Assembly (NCBI GenBank): GCA_046297495.1
Contig: JBKBIP010000001.1
Coordinates: 225,284 to 289,283 of the forward strand
DNA length: 64,000 nucleotides
DNA from: JBKBIP01 sp046297495
GTDB lineage: Bacteria; Planctomycetota; Planctomycetia; Gemmatales; Gemmataceae
Reading direction: 5' to 3'
Below are positions 1 through 12,359 of the stretch, piece by piece. The notes below the pieces were generated by a model. It worked only from the letters and a program-made list of their open reading frames with translations. It ran no database searches and was not told where the DNA came from. Numbering within the stretch: position 1 is the stretch's first letter; the number at the start of each line of letters is the position of its first letter. Both the position numbers and the translations under genes were made by a program.

Positions 1-1324
1 TCAATTCCACCGGCATGAAGTCGGGATGTTCGATCACCGCCCGGTACATGTCCACGACATACAAGGCGCCATCGGGACCGTGGGACAGAAACACGGGCCG
101 GCACCAATCGTCCGGGGTCGCCAGGAACTCGCTTTTCTCGAACGTGGGATAGGAACGGAAGGTGGCGCCCCGTGCCTCGAAGCGTTCTTGATGGACCAAG
201 TTACCCGTCGGATCGCAGGTGAAGACGGTGCCGCGTTGTTCGGGAGGTAACAAGTTGCCTCGGTAGATGAAGACCCCACAAGCGGCGGTGAATTGGCCCG
301 CGTGTAAGTTGGATGTGGTCCAATTTTGACTCAAGGGATAAATCCGACCTCCGGAGTTCAACTTCCCGTCCGGCAGAATGGAGGTATCCTCCACGACAGC
401 GGGTACCGCCAGCAGCGGGTTGCGGTGCAGGTAGCGATTCTCCAAGACCACGTGCCGCAGATGATGGCGATTGTCGCAGACAAAGCGTTGTCCCCAATCA
501 TCGAAGGTGTTGCCGAACTGTCCCATGCCGGAGATGGCTTCGGCCCGATCGGCAATGACATCGAAGCGGAAATCCATGCCGCTCAGGTTGATCGGTTGAG
601 CGTCCTTTTGGCCACTCCGAATCACCTGACCACCGCGCAGCCCGTTGGTGACGTAAATCCAATTATCGATGCCGAGCAGTGGATGACTGACACGCAATTG
701 CGGATTCTGTTCGGCGAACCCTTCGTAGAGGACTTCGCGCCCATCCGCCCGGCCATCGCCGGTGCTGTCGCGTAAATAGAGAATGTGCGGGGCCGCCGTC
801 ACGATGACGCCCCTCTTCCACGGCAACAGACCATTGGCGAACAACAGGCCATCGGCGAAGATGCTGCTCTGTTCGTAGTAACCGTCTCCGTCCCGATCTT
901 CCAAGACGCGGATGCGTCCCTGCGGCGGTTGTCCTGGGGTGGGGCCGTTGGGGTAATCCCGCATCTCGACGACCCAAAGTTTGCCGTCCTCATCGAAGGC
1001 CATGGCCACGGGGCTTTCGATGTTCGGCTCGGCGGCAACCAGCTCGATCCGCAAGCCCGGCGCGACGCGGAACTGCTTCACTGCATCCGCTGGCGACAGC
1101 GGCCCGGTTACTGGCTTGACCTTGACATTATCCGTATCCGCCGCCATCAACCAGAGTGCCGGGAGGGCAAGTAGTAACATGCTCACGCCAAAGAAAAAGC
1201 AATACACCAACCTGGCGAACGGAGGCCGTAAGGCCCTTGGTATCGCCCCACAATCGGCGGCCTCACGGCCCCCGCTCGCTGGTATTCGGATGAATGCTTT
1301 TTGGGGTGCGACGAAGTGCGCCAT
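1..1324 (-). CDS. PVC-type heme-binding membrane dehydrogenase, N-terminal part (runs off the window)
   Basis: The minus frame is open from the window edge back to an ATG at 1324 preceded by AGGAG seven bases upstream. The conceptual protein contains VAMAFDEDGKLWVVEMRDYP and GPDGALYVVDMYRAVIEHP, hallmark strings of the six-bladed propeller found at the N terminus of the PVC-type heme-binding dehydrogenases (TIGR02604-like). Full-length members continue with HEAT repeats and a C-terminal CxxCH cytochrome domain; that part lies outside the window. A hydrophobic signal (VYCFFFG then MLLLALPALWLM) begins about 40 residues after the 1324 start. A start at the ATG at 1180 or the GTG near 1207 would give a conventional signal peptide. 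The extra N-terminal stretch is encoded by an intergenic-type repeat, so the true start is uncertain. The substrate is unknown; the protein probably acts in the periplasm. Confidence 0.85.
   Translation of the reverse strand, partial: MAHFVAPQKAFIRIPASGGREAADCGAIPRALRPPFARLVYCFFFGVSMLLLALPALWLMAADTDNVKVKPVTGPLSPADAVKQFRVAPGLRIELVAAEPNIESPVAMAFDEDGKLWVVEMRDYPNGPTPGQPPQGRIRVLEDRDGDGYYEQSSIFADGLLFANGLLPWKRGVIVTAAPHILYLRDSTGDGRADGREVLYEGFAEQNPQLRVSHPLLGIDNWIYVTNGLRGGQVIRSGQKDAQPINLSGMDFRFDVIADRAEAISGMGQFGNTFDDWGQRFVCDNRHHLRHVVLENRYLHRNPLLAVPAVVEDTSILPDGKLNSGGRIYPLSQNWTTSNLHAGQFTAACGVFIYRGNLLPPEQRGTVFTCDPTGNLVHQERFEARGATFRSYPTFEKSEFLATPDDWCRPVFLSHGPDGALYVVDMYRAVIEHPDFMPVEL
1214..1280. repeat. Imperfect inverted repeat, dispersed family D
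   Basis: Two 22-base arms (1214-1235 and 1259-1280) are inverted copies with a few mismatches around a 23-base spacer. The core ACGGCCCCCGCTCGC recurs at 38856-38875 in an intergenic gap. Here the repeat lies in the 5' end of the dehydrogenase gene or just upstream of it, depending on which start is used. Confidence 0.6.
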
Positions 1325-1447
1325 CCGCGCTCTCCTATGGGGATTAGCCTGAAATTGATTGGGATATTGTGCTATTGAGTGTAGCCGGTGTTCGGCGCGG
1401 CGGCAAGGAATTACGCCTATCGACTATTAGAAGTCGAAAAATGCTTC

Positions 1448-1503
1448 GTGGGCTAGGATTCCTCATCCTGACCGGGATGGTCAGAATCGGCATCCTAACC
1501 CAC
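1448..1503. terminator. Long hairpin downstream of the flotillin gene
   Basis: The arms pair as GTGGG/CCCAC, TAGGAT/ATCCTA and CTGACC/GGTCAG around a GGGAT loop, with small internal bulges. It lies in the 260-base gap between the end of the flotillin gene and the start of the next minus-strand gene. There is no T tract, so a role as terminator or mRNA-end stabiliser is an inference. Confidence 0.4.
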
Positions 1504-1584
1504 GTTGCGGGAGCGAGCGGTTTTGGGTGGGCTCATTGCGCACGAATCGATGAATCCATCTGTTCATCGAAAGCGAGCCATTTT

Positions 1585-3342
1585 TTACCCCTTGGGCGGC
1601 AGTGGGGCCTCCGCGCGAGCTTGCTCACGGGCTTGCTCTGGAGAGCTGGTTTCCGGGCGATGGTTCTCTTGACGTTGTCCTTCGGGCGTCAACTTGGCGA
1701 TGTAGTCGGGCAGCTCGACGCCGCCGATGTCCTTGAGAATCTGCATCATCGGCGGCATGGTGCGGGCCATGCTTTGCAGGAATTGGGCGGTATTGCCGAC
1801 GCCGGTGCCGTTCGTCGAGCCGTTGCCATTCTCCCAGACGATGACCTTGTCGAACTTGATGTTGGAGATGGCCTGGGCGGCGGTTTCGGCCAGCTTGTCG
1901 AGATGTTCGAGCATGAGCAGCTGGAAGGCCTGTTGGGCGCCGCCGCAGGCATCGATGATGCGCTGCAAGCCATCCCCCTTCTTGGCCAAAATTTCGTATT
2001 GGCCGCGGGCCTCGGCATCGAGTTTGGCGAAGATGGCCGACGCTTCCCCTTCGGCCTCGATGCGCTGCTTTTCGGCGGCGGCTTCGGCCTCGATGATGGT
2101 TTTAGCCTTTTCAGCTTTGGCCGGCGCTTCCAGGACAGCTCGGCGTTCGGCTTCAATTTTTTCCGCCTCAGCCAAGGCGGCCTTGGCCATGGCCCGGTTC
2201 TGGGCTTCAAGCACCGCTGCTTCCGCCTCGCGCTTGCGGGTTTCGCCCAGCTGGTAGGCTTCCGCTTCCTTGACTTTCAAGGATGCCATCGAGTTGGCGA
2301 TCTCGGCCTTGGCCTCGTTTTCGCCGGATACGGCCTTGGCGTTGGCATCGGCCACGGCGATACGCATTTCGCGTTCGTTGTTCTTGATCTGGGCTTCCTT
2401 TTCGAAGGCCGCCTTCTGCTCGCCGACGCGCTGTTCCTTGTCCAGCTCGGCGATGCGCACCGCCTGTTCGCGCTGGGCCTGTTTGATCAAGGCATCCCGT
2501 TCGTAAGCGGCTTTTTCCTCGCCGTATTTCTGTTCCTTTTCCAGGTTAGCCAAGTTGACCATCTGATCGCGCATGGCTACGCGGGTGCCGATCTCGCGTT
2601 CCTTCTGGGCGTTGGCGACCTGGATGGCCCGTTCGCGCTCCGCCTCGGCGACGCCGATTTGCCCCATTTTCTCCTGTTGGGCCACGTCCACGGCAGCCTG
2701 TTGCACTGCTTGCGAGGCGGCCTTGCGGCCGATGGCTTCAATATAACCGGATTCGTCGGTGATGTCGGTGATATTGACATTGAGCAATACCAAGCCGATT
2801 TTCTTCAACTCCGGTTCGAGAGATTTTTGGATGTTCTCCAAGAACGAATCGCGATCGCGGTTGATTTCCTCGATGCGCATCGAGGCAATCACTTGACGTA
2901 GCTGGCCGAAGATGATGTCGCCGGCTTGCTGCTTGATCTCATCGACGGTCAGGTGCAGCAAGCGGTGTGAGGCGTTGCCCATGACCTCGCGATCGGTGCC
3001 GATAGCCACGGTGAAGATGCTGGGCACGTTGACGCGAATGTTCTCCATCGACAACGCCCCCTTGAGGGGAATTTCAATCTGGATCGGCTCCAGGCTGAGA
3101 TAGTCATAGCGCTGCACGATGGGCCAGACGAAGGCAGCGCCGCCGTGGATGCACTCCGACGCGCTTCCCCCTCGAACTTTACCAGAAATCACCATGACCT
3201 GGTTGGATGGGCAGATCTTGTAACGATTGACCACCAGCATCAAGATGCTGACACAGCCCAAACCCAAGGCGATGATCGCCAAGGCGAGCCAGGGATTGAT
3301 CGGGAGGCTGGACTCGGCGGCAAACATAGTGAGATTAAGCAT
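1585..3342 (-). CDS. Flotillin-like SPFH protein
   Basis: A 585-residue SPFH/flotillin-family membrane scaffold. The N terminus has one hydrophobic segment (about residues 17-38, LALAIIALGLGCVSILMLVV), then the SPFH domain (roughly 45-200, with GGSASECIHGGAAFVWPIV). A long Ala/Glu/Lys/Arg-rich coiled coil (about 220-480) follows with heptad-like strings of AEAER and KREAEAA, as in flotillins. Flotillins oligomerise in the membrane and organise microdomains. The frame is open further upstream into nfeD. The chosen ATG at 3342 has AAAGGA just upstream, gives a proper anchor, and overlaps the nfeD stop by 8 bases, which indicates translational coupling. The nfeD-flotillin pairing is a conserved bacterial arrangement. 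Confidence 0.93.
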   Translation of the reverse strand: MLNLTMFAAESSLPINPWLALAIIALGLGCVSILMLVVNRYKICPSNQVMVISGKVRGGSASECIHGGAAFVWPIVQRYDYLSLEPIQIEIPLKGALSMENIRVNVPSIFTVAIGTDREVMGNASHRLLHLTVDEIKQQAGDIIFGQLRQVIASMRIEEINRDRDSFLENIQKSLEPELKKIGLVLLNVNITDITDESGYIEAIGRKAASQAVQQAAVDVAQQEKMGQIGVAEAERERAIQVANAQKEREIGTRVAMRDQMVNLANLEKEQKYGEEKAAYERDALIKQAQREQAVRIAELDKEQRVGEQKAAFEKEAQIKNNEREMRIAVADANAKAVSGENEAKAEIANSMASLKVKEAEAYQLGETRKREAEAAVLEAQNRAMAKAALAEAEKIEAERRAVLEAPAKAEKAKTIIEAEAAAEKQRIEAEGEASAIFAKLDAEARGQYEILAKKGDGLQRIIDACGGAQQAFQLLMLEHLDKLAETAAQAISNIKFDKVIVWENGNGSTNGTGVGNTAQFLQSMARTMPPMMQILKDIGGVELPDYIAKLTPEGQRQENHRPETSSPEQAREQARAEAPLPPKG

Positions 3343-3949
3343 GAATGGTCCTTTCGGTTTCGGCTTCGACCAAGGGTGCGACTTCGAGAGTATCGGAATT
3401 GACCACCCCCACGACGATGATCTTGGCGCCGGTCGGCAAAGCATCGTGGTTGGTGACGGCTTGAAATTCCACTGAACGGTTTTGCACACTGACAGTCACT
3501 TTTCCTACCCCTTCGCGGTGGCCAGGGATGCGCAAATACACCGTGCCCGGTTCGCCGACTGTACGTTCGATGCGCACGGTGCCGTCGGACCGAAGCTGGT
3601 GCAGCGATTTCATGACCCAAGCAACCAGGAACATGGCGCCCGCGCCGGCGGCGACCGCCAGCACGAATGTCACGGGGGATGACCATGCAGAGGTGCTCCC
3701 CATCATGCCGATCAGGCCAAAAAAGGTCAGGGCCGCGACCACCGTGCGGAACGTGAGCACGCCGACGAACCAGCCCCCGTGCCCTGCGCCGTGATGGTCG
3801 TGACCGTCGCTGGTATGAATATCATGGGTGTCGCCGACGGACGCATCCCCGCCATCATGGTCGCCGCCCACCCCCAGGACGCTCAACAGAAATTGACCCA
3901 CTAAGATCGTGCCGCCCAAGATGGCGCAAATGAGGTAAACTGTTTCCAT
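3335..3949 (-). CDS. NfeD-like membrane protein
   Basis: A 204-residue NfeD-family protein, encoded immediately upstream of and overlapping the flotillin gene. Three hydrophobic segments are visible (about residues 4-26, 62-84 and 90-113). After the first comes a loop of about 35 residues very rich in His, Asp and Gly (GGDHDGGDASVGDTHDIHTSD and following), which could bind metal; that is inference. The C-terminal 80 residues (TVGEPGTVYLRIPGHREGVG, then VSVQNRSVEFQAVT) match the OB-fold domain typical of NfeD. NfeD proteins work with SPFH partners in membrane quality control. This one lacks the ClpP-like protease domain of long NfeD forms. Confidence 0.88.
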   Translation of the reverse strand: METVYLICAILGGTILVGQFLLSVLGVGGDHDGGDASVGDTHDIHTSDGHDHHGAGHGGWFVGVLTFRTVVAALTFFGLIGMMGSTSAWSSPVTFVLAVAAGAGAMFLVAWVMKSLHQLRSDGTVRIERTVGEPGTVYLRIPGHREGVGKVTVSVQNRSVEFQAVTNHDALPTGAKIIVVGVVNSDTLEVAPLVEAETERTIHA

Positions 3950-4017
3950 GTTTGCATCTCCGACGTGCGGATGGGATCGGTGATCGGTTCCCTCGATAGA
4001 GGGGATTTTGTTCGTTT

Positions 4018-4047
4018 ATCATCCCCCATCGCATCAAGGATTGTCAA
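4018..4047 (-). promoter_or_regulatory. Candidate sigma70-type promoter for nfeD-flotillin
   Basis: On the minus strand TTGACA (4047-4042) is followed after 18 bases by GATGAT (4023-4018), placing a start site about 60 bases before the nfeD ATG. The -35 box is a perfect consensus; the -10 is a four-of-six match. Confidence 0.4.
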
Positions 4048-4202
4048 TGAAAATTTTCTCTACCCAACCAGATATTCGAGAAGGCGCGGCGGGCATTTAA
4101 TTTGACTTGTATTTTTGATTCGTCCAACGGCGCGGTTCGCTTGCCGGGCGCCGATGAGCCGTTCGCGGTTGCGTGATGTTGAAGTGAAAGCGCGTGCGGT
4201 GC

Positions 4203-5510
4203 TCATCCCGCCGCGCGCCGCGGATCAGGTCGGGTTCGTAGCAAACCGTGCAGCAGATCCAAGGTCCGCTCGGTGGCCCCTTGCTGCCGTAGCACGTAGT
4301 CCCGCGCGGCGCTGCCCAGACGTTGACGTTCTTGAGGATCACGGCACAACTGTTCGATTACCTTCGCCAGTTCGGCGGCGTCGGTGATTTGGCGGGCAGC
4401 GCCAGCCTGCACTAGCTGGGCGGCGATGTGGCGGAAGTTCCAGACGTGTGAGCCGAAGACAACAGCGGCCCCGTAAGCGGCAGGTTCGAGCATGTTCTGG
4501 CCGCCACGCTTGCCATCCATGCTCCCCCCCACAAACGCAACATCCGCCAAGCCCCACAACGCCCCCAATTCACCGATGGTGTCCACCAGAACGAGGTCGG
4601 TAGGTTCAAGGAGGGGATCGGTCAGCGCGCTGCGTCGGACATACGGATGTCCAAATCGATTCAGCAAGCCCGCCACTTCGTCAAAGCGGTCACGCTGACG
4701 GGGCACCAGAAACAGACGCAGCGCGGGGAAATGCGGCTTCAGCTGGCGAAAAATGGCAAGGACATGTTCCTCTTCCGGGGTCTGCGTGCTGCCGGCGATC
4801 CAGATAATATCATCAGCCGTGACATGAAATAGCTGGCGTAGCGCTTCGGTGCGCGGGTTATGCCGATCCGATGTCACGCCATCGAACTTGACTGATCCAG
4901 TGATATGGACTCGCCATGCATCCACTCCCAACGCCCGATACGCCTCGGCGTACTCTTCGTTCTGGGCGGCGATCAGATCGAGTTTCGGAAACGGTACCGG
5001 CAGCCACCGGCCCAGCAGCTCGTAATGCCGCCAGCTGCGTGGACTGATCCGGCCATTGATGACAGCGATTTTTACTCCCTGTTGTTTGGCGCTGTGCACG
5101 AAATTGGGCCAGGCTTCCCCCTCGGCCAACACGACAAGCTCCGGCCGCACGCGCCGCAGCGCCCGTCGCACGGTCCAGGTGAAATCGAGCGGCCAATAAA
5201 AGACCGGCAGATCAGGAAAATGTTTCTCGGCTTCCGCGTACCCCGTGTCAGTCGTCGTTGAGACCACGACTTGCCAGGTCGGCAAGCGCTGCCGAAACCG
5301 CGCCACCACCGGCCGCAACAGATGAATTTCGCCGACGCTGACCCCATGAAACCACACACACGGCCGCCGATCCGGATTCCGCCACGCCAGCCCCCAGAAC
5401 TTGCGCCCCATCCCCCGGCGATATTTCCCGGTGGTCAACGCCTTGTAGATCAACCAGGGGGAAATCAGGAGGATGATGAATAGATAGACGAGATTAAGCA
5501 GGTAGGGCAT
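4203..5510 (-). CDS. waaA: 3-deoxy-D-manno-octulosonic acid (Kdo) transferase
   Basis: A 435-residue WaaA/KdtA-family glycosyltransferase that transfers Kdo from CMP-Kdo to the lipid A precursor at the inner membrane, an essential LPS inner-core step. An N-terminal membrane anchor (about residues 5-22) is followed by VWFHGVSVGEIHLLRPVV, where the Glu of VGE is the expected catalytic base, and FYWPLDFTWTVRRALRRVRP. C-terminal GT-B features include EELILWIAGSTQTPEEE-like sequence and a GGSMDGKRGGQNMLEPAAYG nucleotide-sugar region. Length is normal for the family. AAAGGA lies seven bases before the ATG. The gene sits downstream of secA on the same strand, separated by a palindromic repeat. Confidence 0.95.
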   Translation of the reverse strand: MPYLLNLVYLFIILLISPWLIYKALTTGKYRRGMGRKFWGLAWRNPDRRPCVWFHGVSVGEIHLLRPVVARFRQRLPTWQVVVSTTTDTGYAEAEKHFPDLPVFYWPLDFTWTVRRALRRVRPELVVLAEGEAWPNFVHSAKQQGVKIAVINGRISPRSWRHYELLGRWLPVPFPKLDLIAAQNEEYAEAYRALGVDAWRVHITGSVKFDGVTSDRHNPRTEALRQLFHVTADDIIWIAGSTQTPEEEHVLAIFRQLKPHFPALRLFLVPRQRDRFDEVAGLLNRFGHPYVRRSALTDPLLEPTDLVLVDTIGELGALWGLADVAFVGGSMDGKRGGQNMLEPAAYGAAVVFGSHVWNFRHIAAQLVQAGAARQITDAAELAKVIEQLCRDPQERQRLGSAARDYVLRQQGATERTLDLLHGLLRTRPDPRRAAG

Positions 5511-5530
5511 GGGAGTCCTTTCCCAACGGT

Positions 5531-5591
5531 TAGCGACGCTTCGCGGAAGCGTTGCATTTGCCGCAGGTGGCGCTTCCGCGAAGCGTCGCTA
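5531..5591. repeat. Perfect 21-bp inverted repeat, dispersed family A
   Basis: Arms at 5531-5551 and 5571-5591 are exact reverse complements (TAGCGACGCTTCGCGGAAGC plus one base) around a 19-base spacer. It lies between secA and waaA, where it could form a very stable mRNA hairpin and act as terminator or processing site. Partial copies with the core GAAGCGTCGCTAACC occur at 14042-14058 and 44731-44755. Confidence 0.75.
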
Positions 5592-5626
5592 GCCACTGTA
5601 ATTCAAAAAGCGGATAACCCCGCTGC

Positions 5627-9310
<3,684 letters not shown>

Positions 9311-9681
9311 GGTTCACGGACCTCCGCAGGCCGACTCCTGGCATAAAGTGAGCGTTGGGGCGCCTTGTTGGTGGGAACTCCCTCTCGCCATCGTAAAAGG
9401 GGTCATCCCACGGGTCAATACGGACCACTCCCATACCTTCTGGGGGCAAGGATGGGTTCTTCTCTCATCCTATGATGAGAAGGACAACGAACGGCAGGAT
9501 TCTCGCTGGGTGTTTGGTGATTTCCGCCCCCTAGGCGCCTGCGTGGCAGGGTAAAGTTCGCCGCTCACCACCACGATATTCCCCCAAACCCGCAACCGCC
9601 CCTCTCCCAACCGCTCGCAACTTCCCCCTCGTTCCGCTAGAATCACCCCTAAGCCGAATTTCCATCGCCAAGGAGTTTCAC
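9311..9681. other. Divergent intergenic region between secA and an amidohydrolase gene
   Basis: This 371-base gap must hold promoters for both flanking genes. TAGAAT at 9638-9643 is a plausible -10 for the rightward gene, with only a weak -35 (TCGCAA at 9615). A small hairpin (about 9460-9483, CATC-ctat-GATG core) lies upstream of secA. No convincing gene is seen. Confidence 0.4.
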
Positions 9682-10539
9682 ATGCCATCGTACATCGACG
9701 CGCACGTTCACGTCTGGACCCCCGATACCGCTCATTATCCGTTGGTGGAAGGATACAAAAAAGAAGACATGAAGCCGCCATCCTTCACGCCGGAGGAACT
9801 GTTCAAGCACTGCAAACCGGCAGGTGTGGAACGCATTAACCTCATTCAAATGTCGTTCTACGGTTTTGATAACAGCTACATGCTGGACATGATGAAACTG
9901 CACGATGGCGTCTTCGTCGGGACGGCGGTGATTGATCCCCACGCGGCGGGAGTGACGAAGTTGATGGGGGAGATGGCCCAGAAAAAAGTACGGGCGTTTC
10001 GCATTCTTCCCCGCTTGAGCAAGTTGCCGCCGGCGCGCTGGCTGGAGCCGGCGGGGTATGCCAAGATGTTCGACGCGGGGGCCAGGAACCATCAAGCCAT
10101 GAGCTGCTTGATTGACCCGGACGCCTTGCCCGAACTCGACCGCATGTGCCGACAGTTTCCCGATACGCCGGTCATCATCGACCACCTGTGCCGAATCGGT
10201 GCCAGTGGGCCGATCACCGACCAGGACGTGGATGCCCTGTGCGCCATGGCCAAGCATCCGCGCGTGCTCGTCAAGGTCGGGGCCTTCTACGCCTTGGGCA
10301 AGAAACAGCCCCCTTACACCGACCTGGTCCCGATGATTCAAAAAGTGGTGCAAGCGTTTGGGGCCAAGCGCTGCATGTGGGAAAGTGATTGCCCATTCCA
10401 AGTCGTGGATCACAAGTATCAAGACAGTTTGGATCTGATTCAAAAACATTTGCCGTTTCTCAGCGCCGAGGATAAAGACTGGCTGCTGAGGCGGACGGCG
10501 GAAGATTTCTTCTTTAAGAACCAGTGGCCGGGATCGTGA
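9682..10539 (+). CDS. TIM-barrel metal-dependent amidohydrolase (amidohydrolase 2 family)
   Basis: A 285-residue protein of the amidohydrolase 2 family, which hydrolyses lactones or decarboxylates ring acids. The N-terminal metal motif is DAHVHVW (HxH at residues 8-10). Barrel strands include VFVGTAVIDPHA and VRAFRILP; VIIDHLCR holds the conserved metal or catalytic His. The C-terminal CMWESDCPF carries the expected Asp near the end of the barrel. AAGGAG six bases before the ATG supports the start. The next gene overlaps its end, so the two are probably cotranscribed. The substrate cannot be read from sequence; 2-pyrone-4,6-dicarboxylate-lactonase-like enzymes are the closest functional family. 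Confidence 0.85.
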   Translation: MPSYIDAHVHVWTPDTAHYPLVEGYKKEDMKPPSFTPEELFKHCKPAGVERINLIQMSFYGFDNSYMLDMMKLHDGVFVGTAVIDPHAAGVTKLMGEMAQKKVRAFRILPRLSKLPPARWLEPAGYAKMFDAGARNHQAMSCLIDPDALPELDRMCRQFPDTPVIIDHLCRIGASGPITDQDVDALCAMAKHPRVLVKVGAFYALGKKQPPYTDLVPMIQKVVQAFGAKRCMWESDCPFQVVDHKYQDSLDLIQKHLPFLSAEDKDWLLRRTAEDFFFKNQWPGS

Positions 10540-10811
10540 ACGAGACTTCCTCTATCATCGTGGAATTTTTCGGCATGGCCCGGCAGCGCGCGGGCCGGGC
10601 AGAGTTGGCCGCCGAGGCCCACGCCATCCGCGACCTGCTGTGGGCCGTCGAGCGTGCCTGCCCGGGCTTGGAGGGCTTGATTCGAGAGGATGGCCGGCTG
10701 TCGCCACACTACTTGCTGTCTCTGGATGGTCAGCGTTTTGTCGATTCCCTGGACGAGCCGTTGCGCCCCGGCCAGCGCGTGCTGCTCTTGTCAGCAGACG
10801 CAGGGGGATGA
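10524..10811 (+). CDS. MoaD/ThiS-family sulfur-carrier-like protein
   Basis: A 95-residue beta-grasp protein ending in SADAGG. A C-terminal Gly-Gly is the defining feature of MoaD and ThiS, where it is adenylated and becomes a thiocarboxylate that donates sulfur in molybdopterin or thiazole synthesis. IIVEFFGMARQRAG, then LDGQRFVDSLDEPLRPGQRV, match the fold. The start may be the GTG at 10524, overlapping the upstream gene by 16 bases, or the in-frame GTG at 10536. No MoaE or ThiG is adjacent, so a role in molybdopterin, thiamine or another sulfur transfer is not decided. Confidence 0.75.
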   Translation: MAGIVNETSSIIVEFFGMARQRAGRAELAAEAHAIRDLLWAVERACPGLEGLIREDGRLSPHYLLSLDGQRFVDSLDEPLRPGQRVLLLSADAGG

Positions 10812-10866
10812 CGTGGTTTCGCGTGAGAAGTCGTAAAAAAATCCGCCCCAATCGAGGAGGCTCCCC

Positions 10867-12264
10867 ATGCTACACCGGCAGAAAACGTTGCCCGACCTCG
10901 CCGCCGAGGACCGGTATCTCCAGCCGATCTACGCCCGCCGGGGCATGGCACAGCAGGTGCCCAAATATCAATTGCCCGAAGGGGAATTGGAACCGGAGAC
11001 GGCCTACAACCTGATCCACGATGAATTGATGCTCGACGGCAACGCCCGGCTCAATCTGGCCACCTTTGTCTCGACCTGGATGGAACCGGAGGCCGAGAAG
11101 CTCATGGCCGAGACGTTCTCCAAGAACATGATCGACAAGGACGAATACCCTTTGACGGCCATGATTGAGGAGCGCTGTATCAACATGGTGTCGCGGCTAT
11201 TCCACGCGCCGGAAACGGGGGTGGGGGCGTCGGCCATTGGCTCGTCGGAAGCGGTCATGCTGGCGGGAATGGCCCTCAAGTGGCGCTGGCGCCAGCGGCG
11301 TCAAGCCCAGGGGAAACCGGCGGATCGGCCCAACATCGTCATGGGGAACAATGTGCAGGTGGTGTGGGAAAAATTCGCTCGCTACTGGGAAGTGGAACCG
11401 CGCTACATCGAGATGCAGCCGGGGTGTTACACCATCACTCCGCAAGGGGTCCTGGATGCCGTCGATGAAAACACCATCGCCGTGGTGCCGATTCTGGGCG
11501 TGACCTATACCGGCGCCTTCGAGCCTATCGAGGCCATCCACGCTGCCTTGGTCGAGCACAACGCCCGCACCGGCCAGGACATCCCCATGCACATCGACGC
11601 GGCCTCCGGCGGTTTCGTCGCGCCGTTCTTGCATCCGCATTTGATGTGGGACTTCCGCTTGCCCCTGGTCAAGTCGATCAACGTCTCCGGTCACAAGTAC
11701 GGCTTGGTGTATCCCGGCGTCGGTTGGGTGGTCTGGCGCAGTCACGAGGATTTGCCGGAGGAACTCATCTTCCGCGTCAATTACCTGGGCGGGGACATGC
11801 CGACGTTCACCTTGAATTTCTCCCGCCCTGGCAATCAAATCGTGGCCCAGTATTATAACTTCATCCGCCTGGGACGACAGGGTTACACGCGCATCATGCA
11901 AAACCTGCGCGACGTGGCCCTGTTTCTGTCCAGCGCCATCGAAAAGATGGGCAAGTTTGACTTGCTCAGTCGCGGCGATATGATTCCGGTCTTCGCCTTC
12001 GCGCTCAAGGATGCCAGTCGGTACACCGTCTTCGACCTGTCCGACAAGCTGCGCGAGCACGGTTGGCAAGTACCTGCCTATACCATGCCGCCGAAGGTCG
12101 AGAACTTGGCCGTGCTGCGCGTCGTCGTCCGTGAGGGTTTTAGCCACGACATGGCCGGCATGTTGCTGAACGATCTCCAGAATGCCGTGACCTATTTCGA
12201 GTCTCAGCCCGGTCACGCGCCGAAACACTCCCACCACGTCGGCAAAGTACACAAGAATTGTTGA
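10867..12264 (+). CDS. gad: Glutamate decarboxylase (PLP-dependent)
   Basis: A 465-residue group II PLP decarboxylase converting glutamate to GABA and CO2, consuming a cytoplasmic proton. The N-terminal region YQLPEGELEPETAYNLIHDE and NLATFVSTWMEPEAEKLM is characteristic of GadA/GadB. The cofactor-binding lysine lies in VSGHKYG (about residue 277), preceded by the Asp of HIDAASGGFVAPF. Length equals E. coli GadB (466). GAGGAGG six bases upstream supports the start. No GadC antiporter is next to it, so classical acid resistance is not demonstrated here, although an HdeD-like gene lies 25 kb away. Confidence 0.96.
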   Translation: MLHRQKTLPDLAAEDRYLQPIYARRGMAQQVPKYQLPEGELEPETAYNLIHDELMLDGNARLNLATFVSTWMEPEAEKLMAETFSKNMIDKDEYPLTAMIEERCINMVSRLFHAPETGVGASAIGSSEAVMLAGMALKWRWRQRRQAQGKPADRPNIVMGNNVQVVWEKFARYWEVEPRYIEMQPGCYTITPQGVLDAVDENTIAVVPILGVTYTGAFEPIEAIHAALVEHNARTGQDIPMHIDAASGGFVAPFLHPHLMWDFRLPLVKSINVSGHKYGLVYPGVGWVVWRSHEDLPEELIFRVNYLGGDMPTFTLNFSRPGNQIVAQYYNFIRLGRQGYTRIMQNLRDVALFLSSAIEKMGKFDLLSRGDMIPVFAFALKDASRYTVFDLSDKLREHGWQVPAYTMPPKVENLAVLRVVVREGFSHDMAGMLLNDLQNAVTYFESQPGHAPKHSHHVGKVHKNC

Positions 12265-12304
12265 CACCTCAAACCACGAAAATTTAGGCCAAAAGTGAAA
12301 AACA

Positions 12305-12327
12305 ACGGGGGTCTGCTCGGCCCCCGT
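12305..12327. terminator. GC-rich hairpin between convergent genes
   Basis: ACGGGGG (12305-12311) and CCCCCGT (12321-12327) form a 7-bp stem with a 9-base loop between gad and the convergent BON-domain gene. There is no T tract, so termination efficiency is uncertain. Confidence 0.45.
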
Positions 12328-12359
12328 GGTCGTTCCCGTTCCGCGTCTTCTTCTTTGCA

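Noticed and set aside
1369..2901. A 510-codon open frame on the plus strand, rich in Gly, Leu and Phe.
   Set aside because: It lies antisense to the flotillin gene and reflects GC-rich codon structure; no domain is recognisable.
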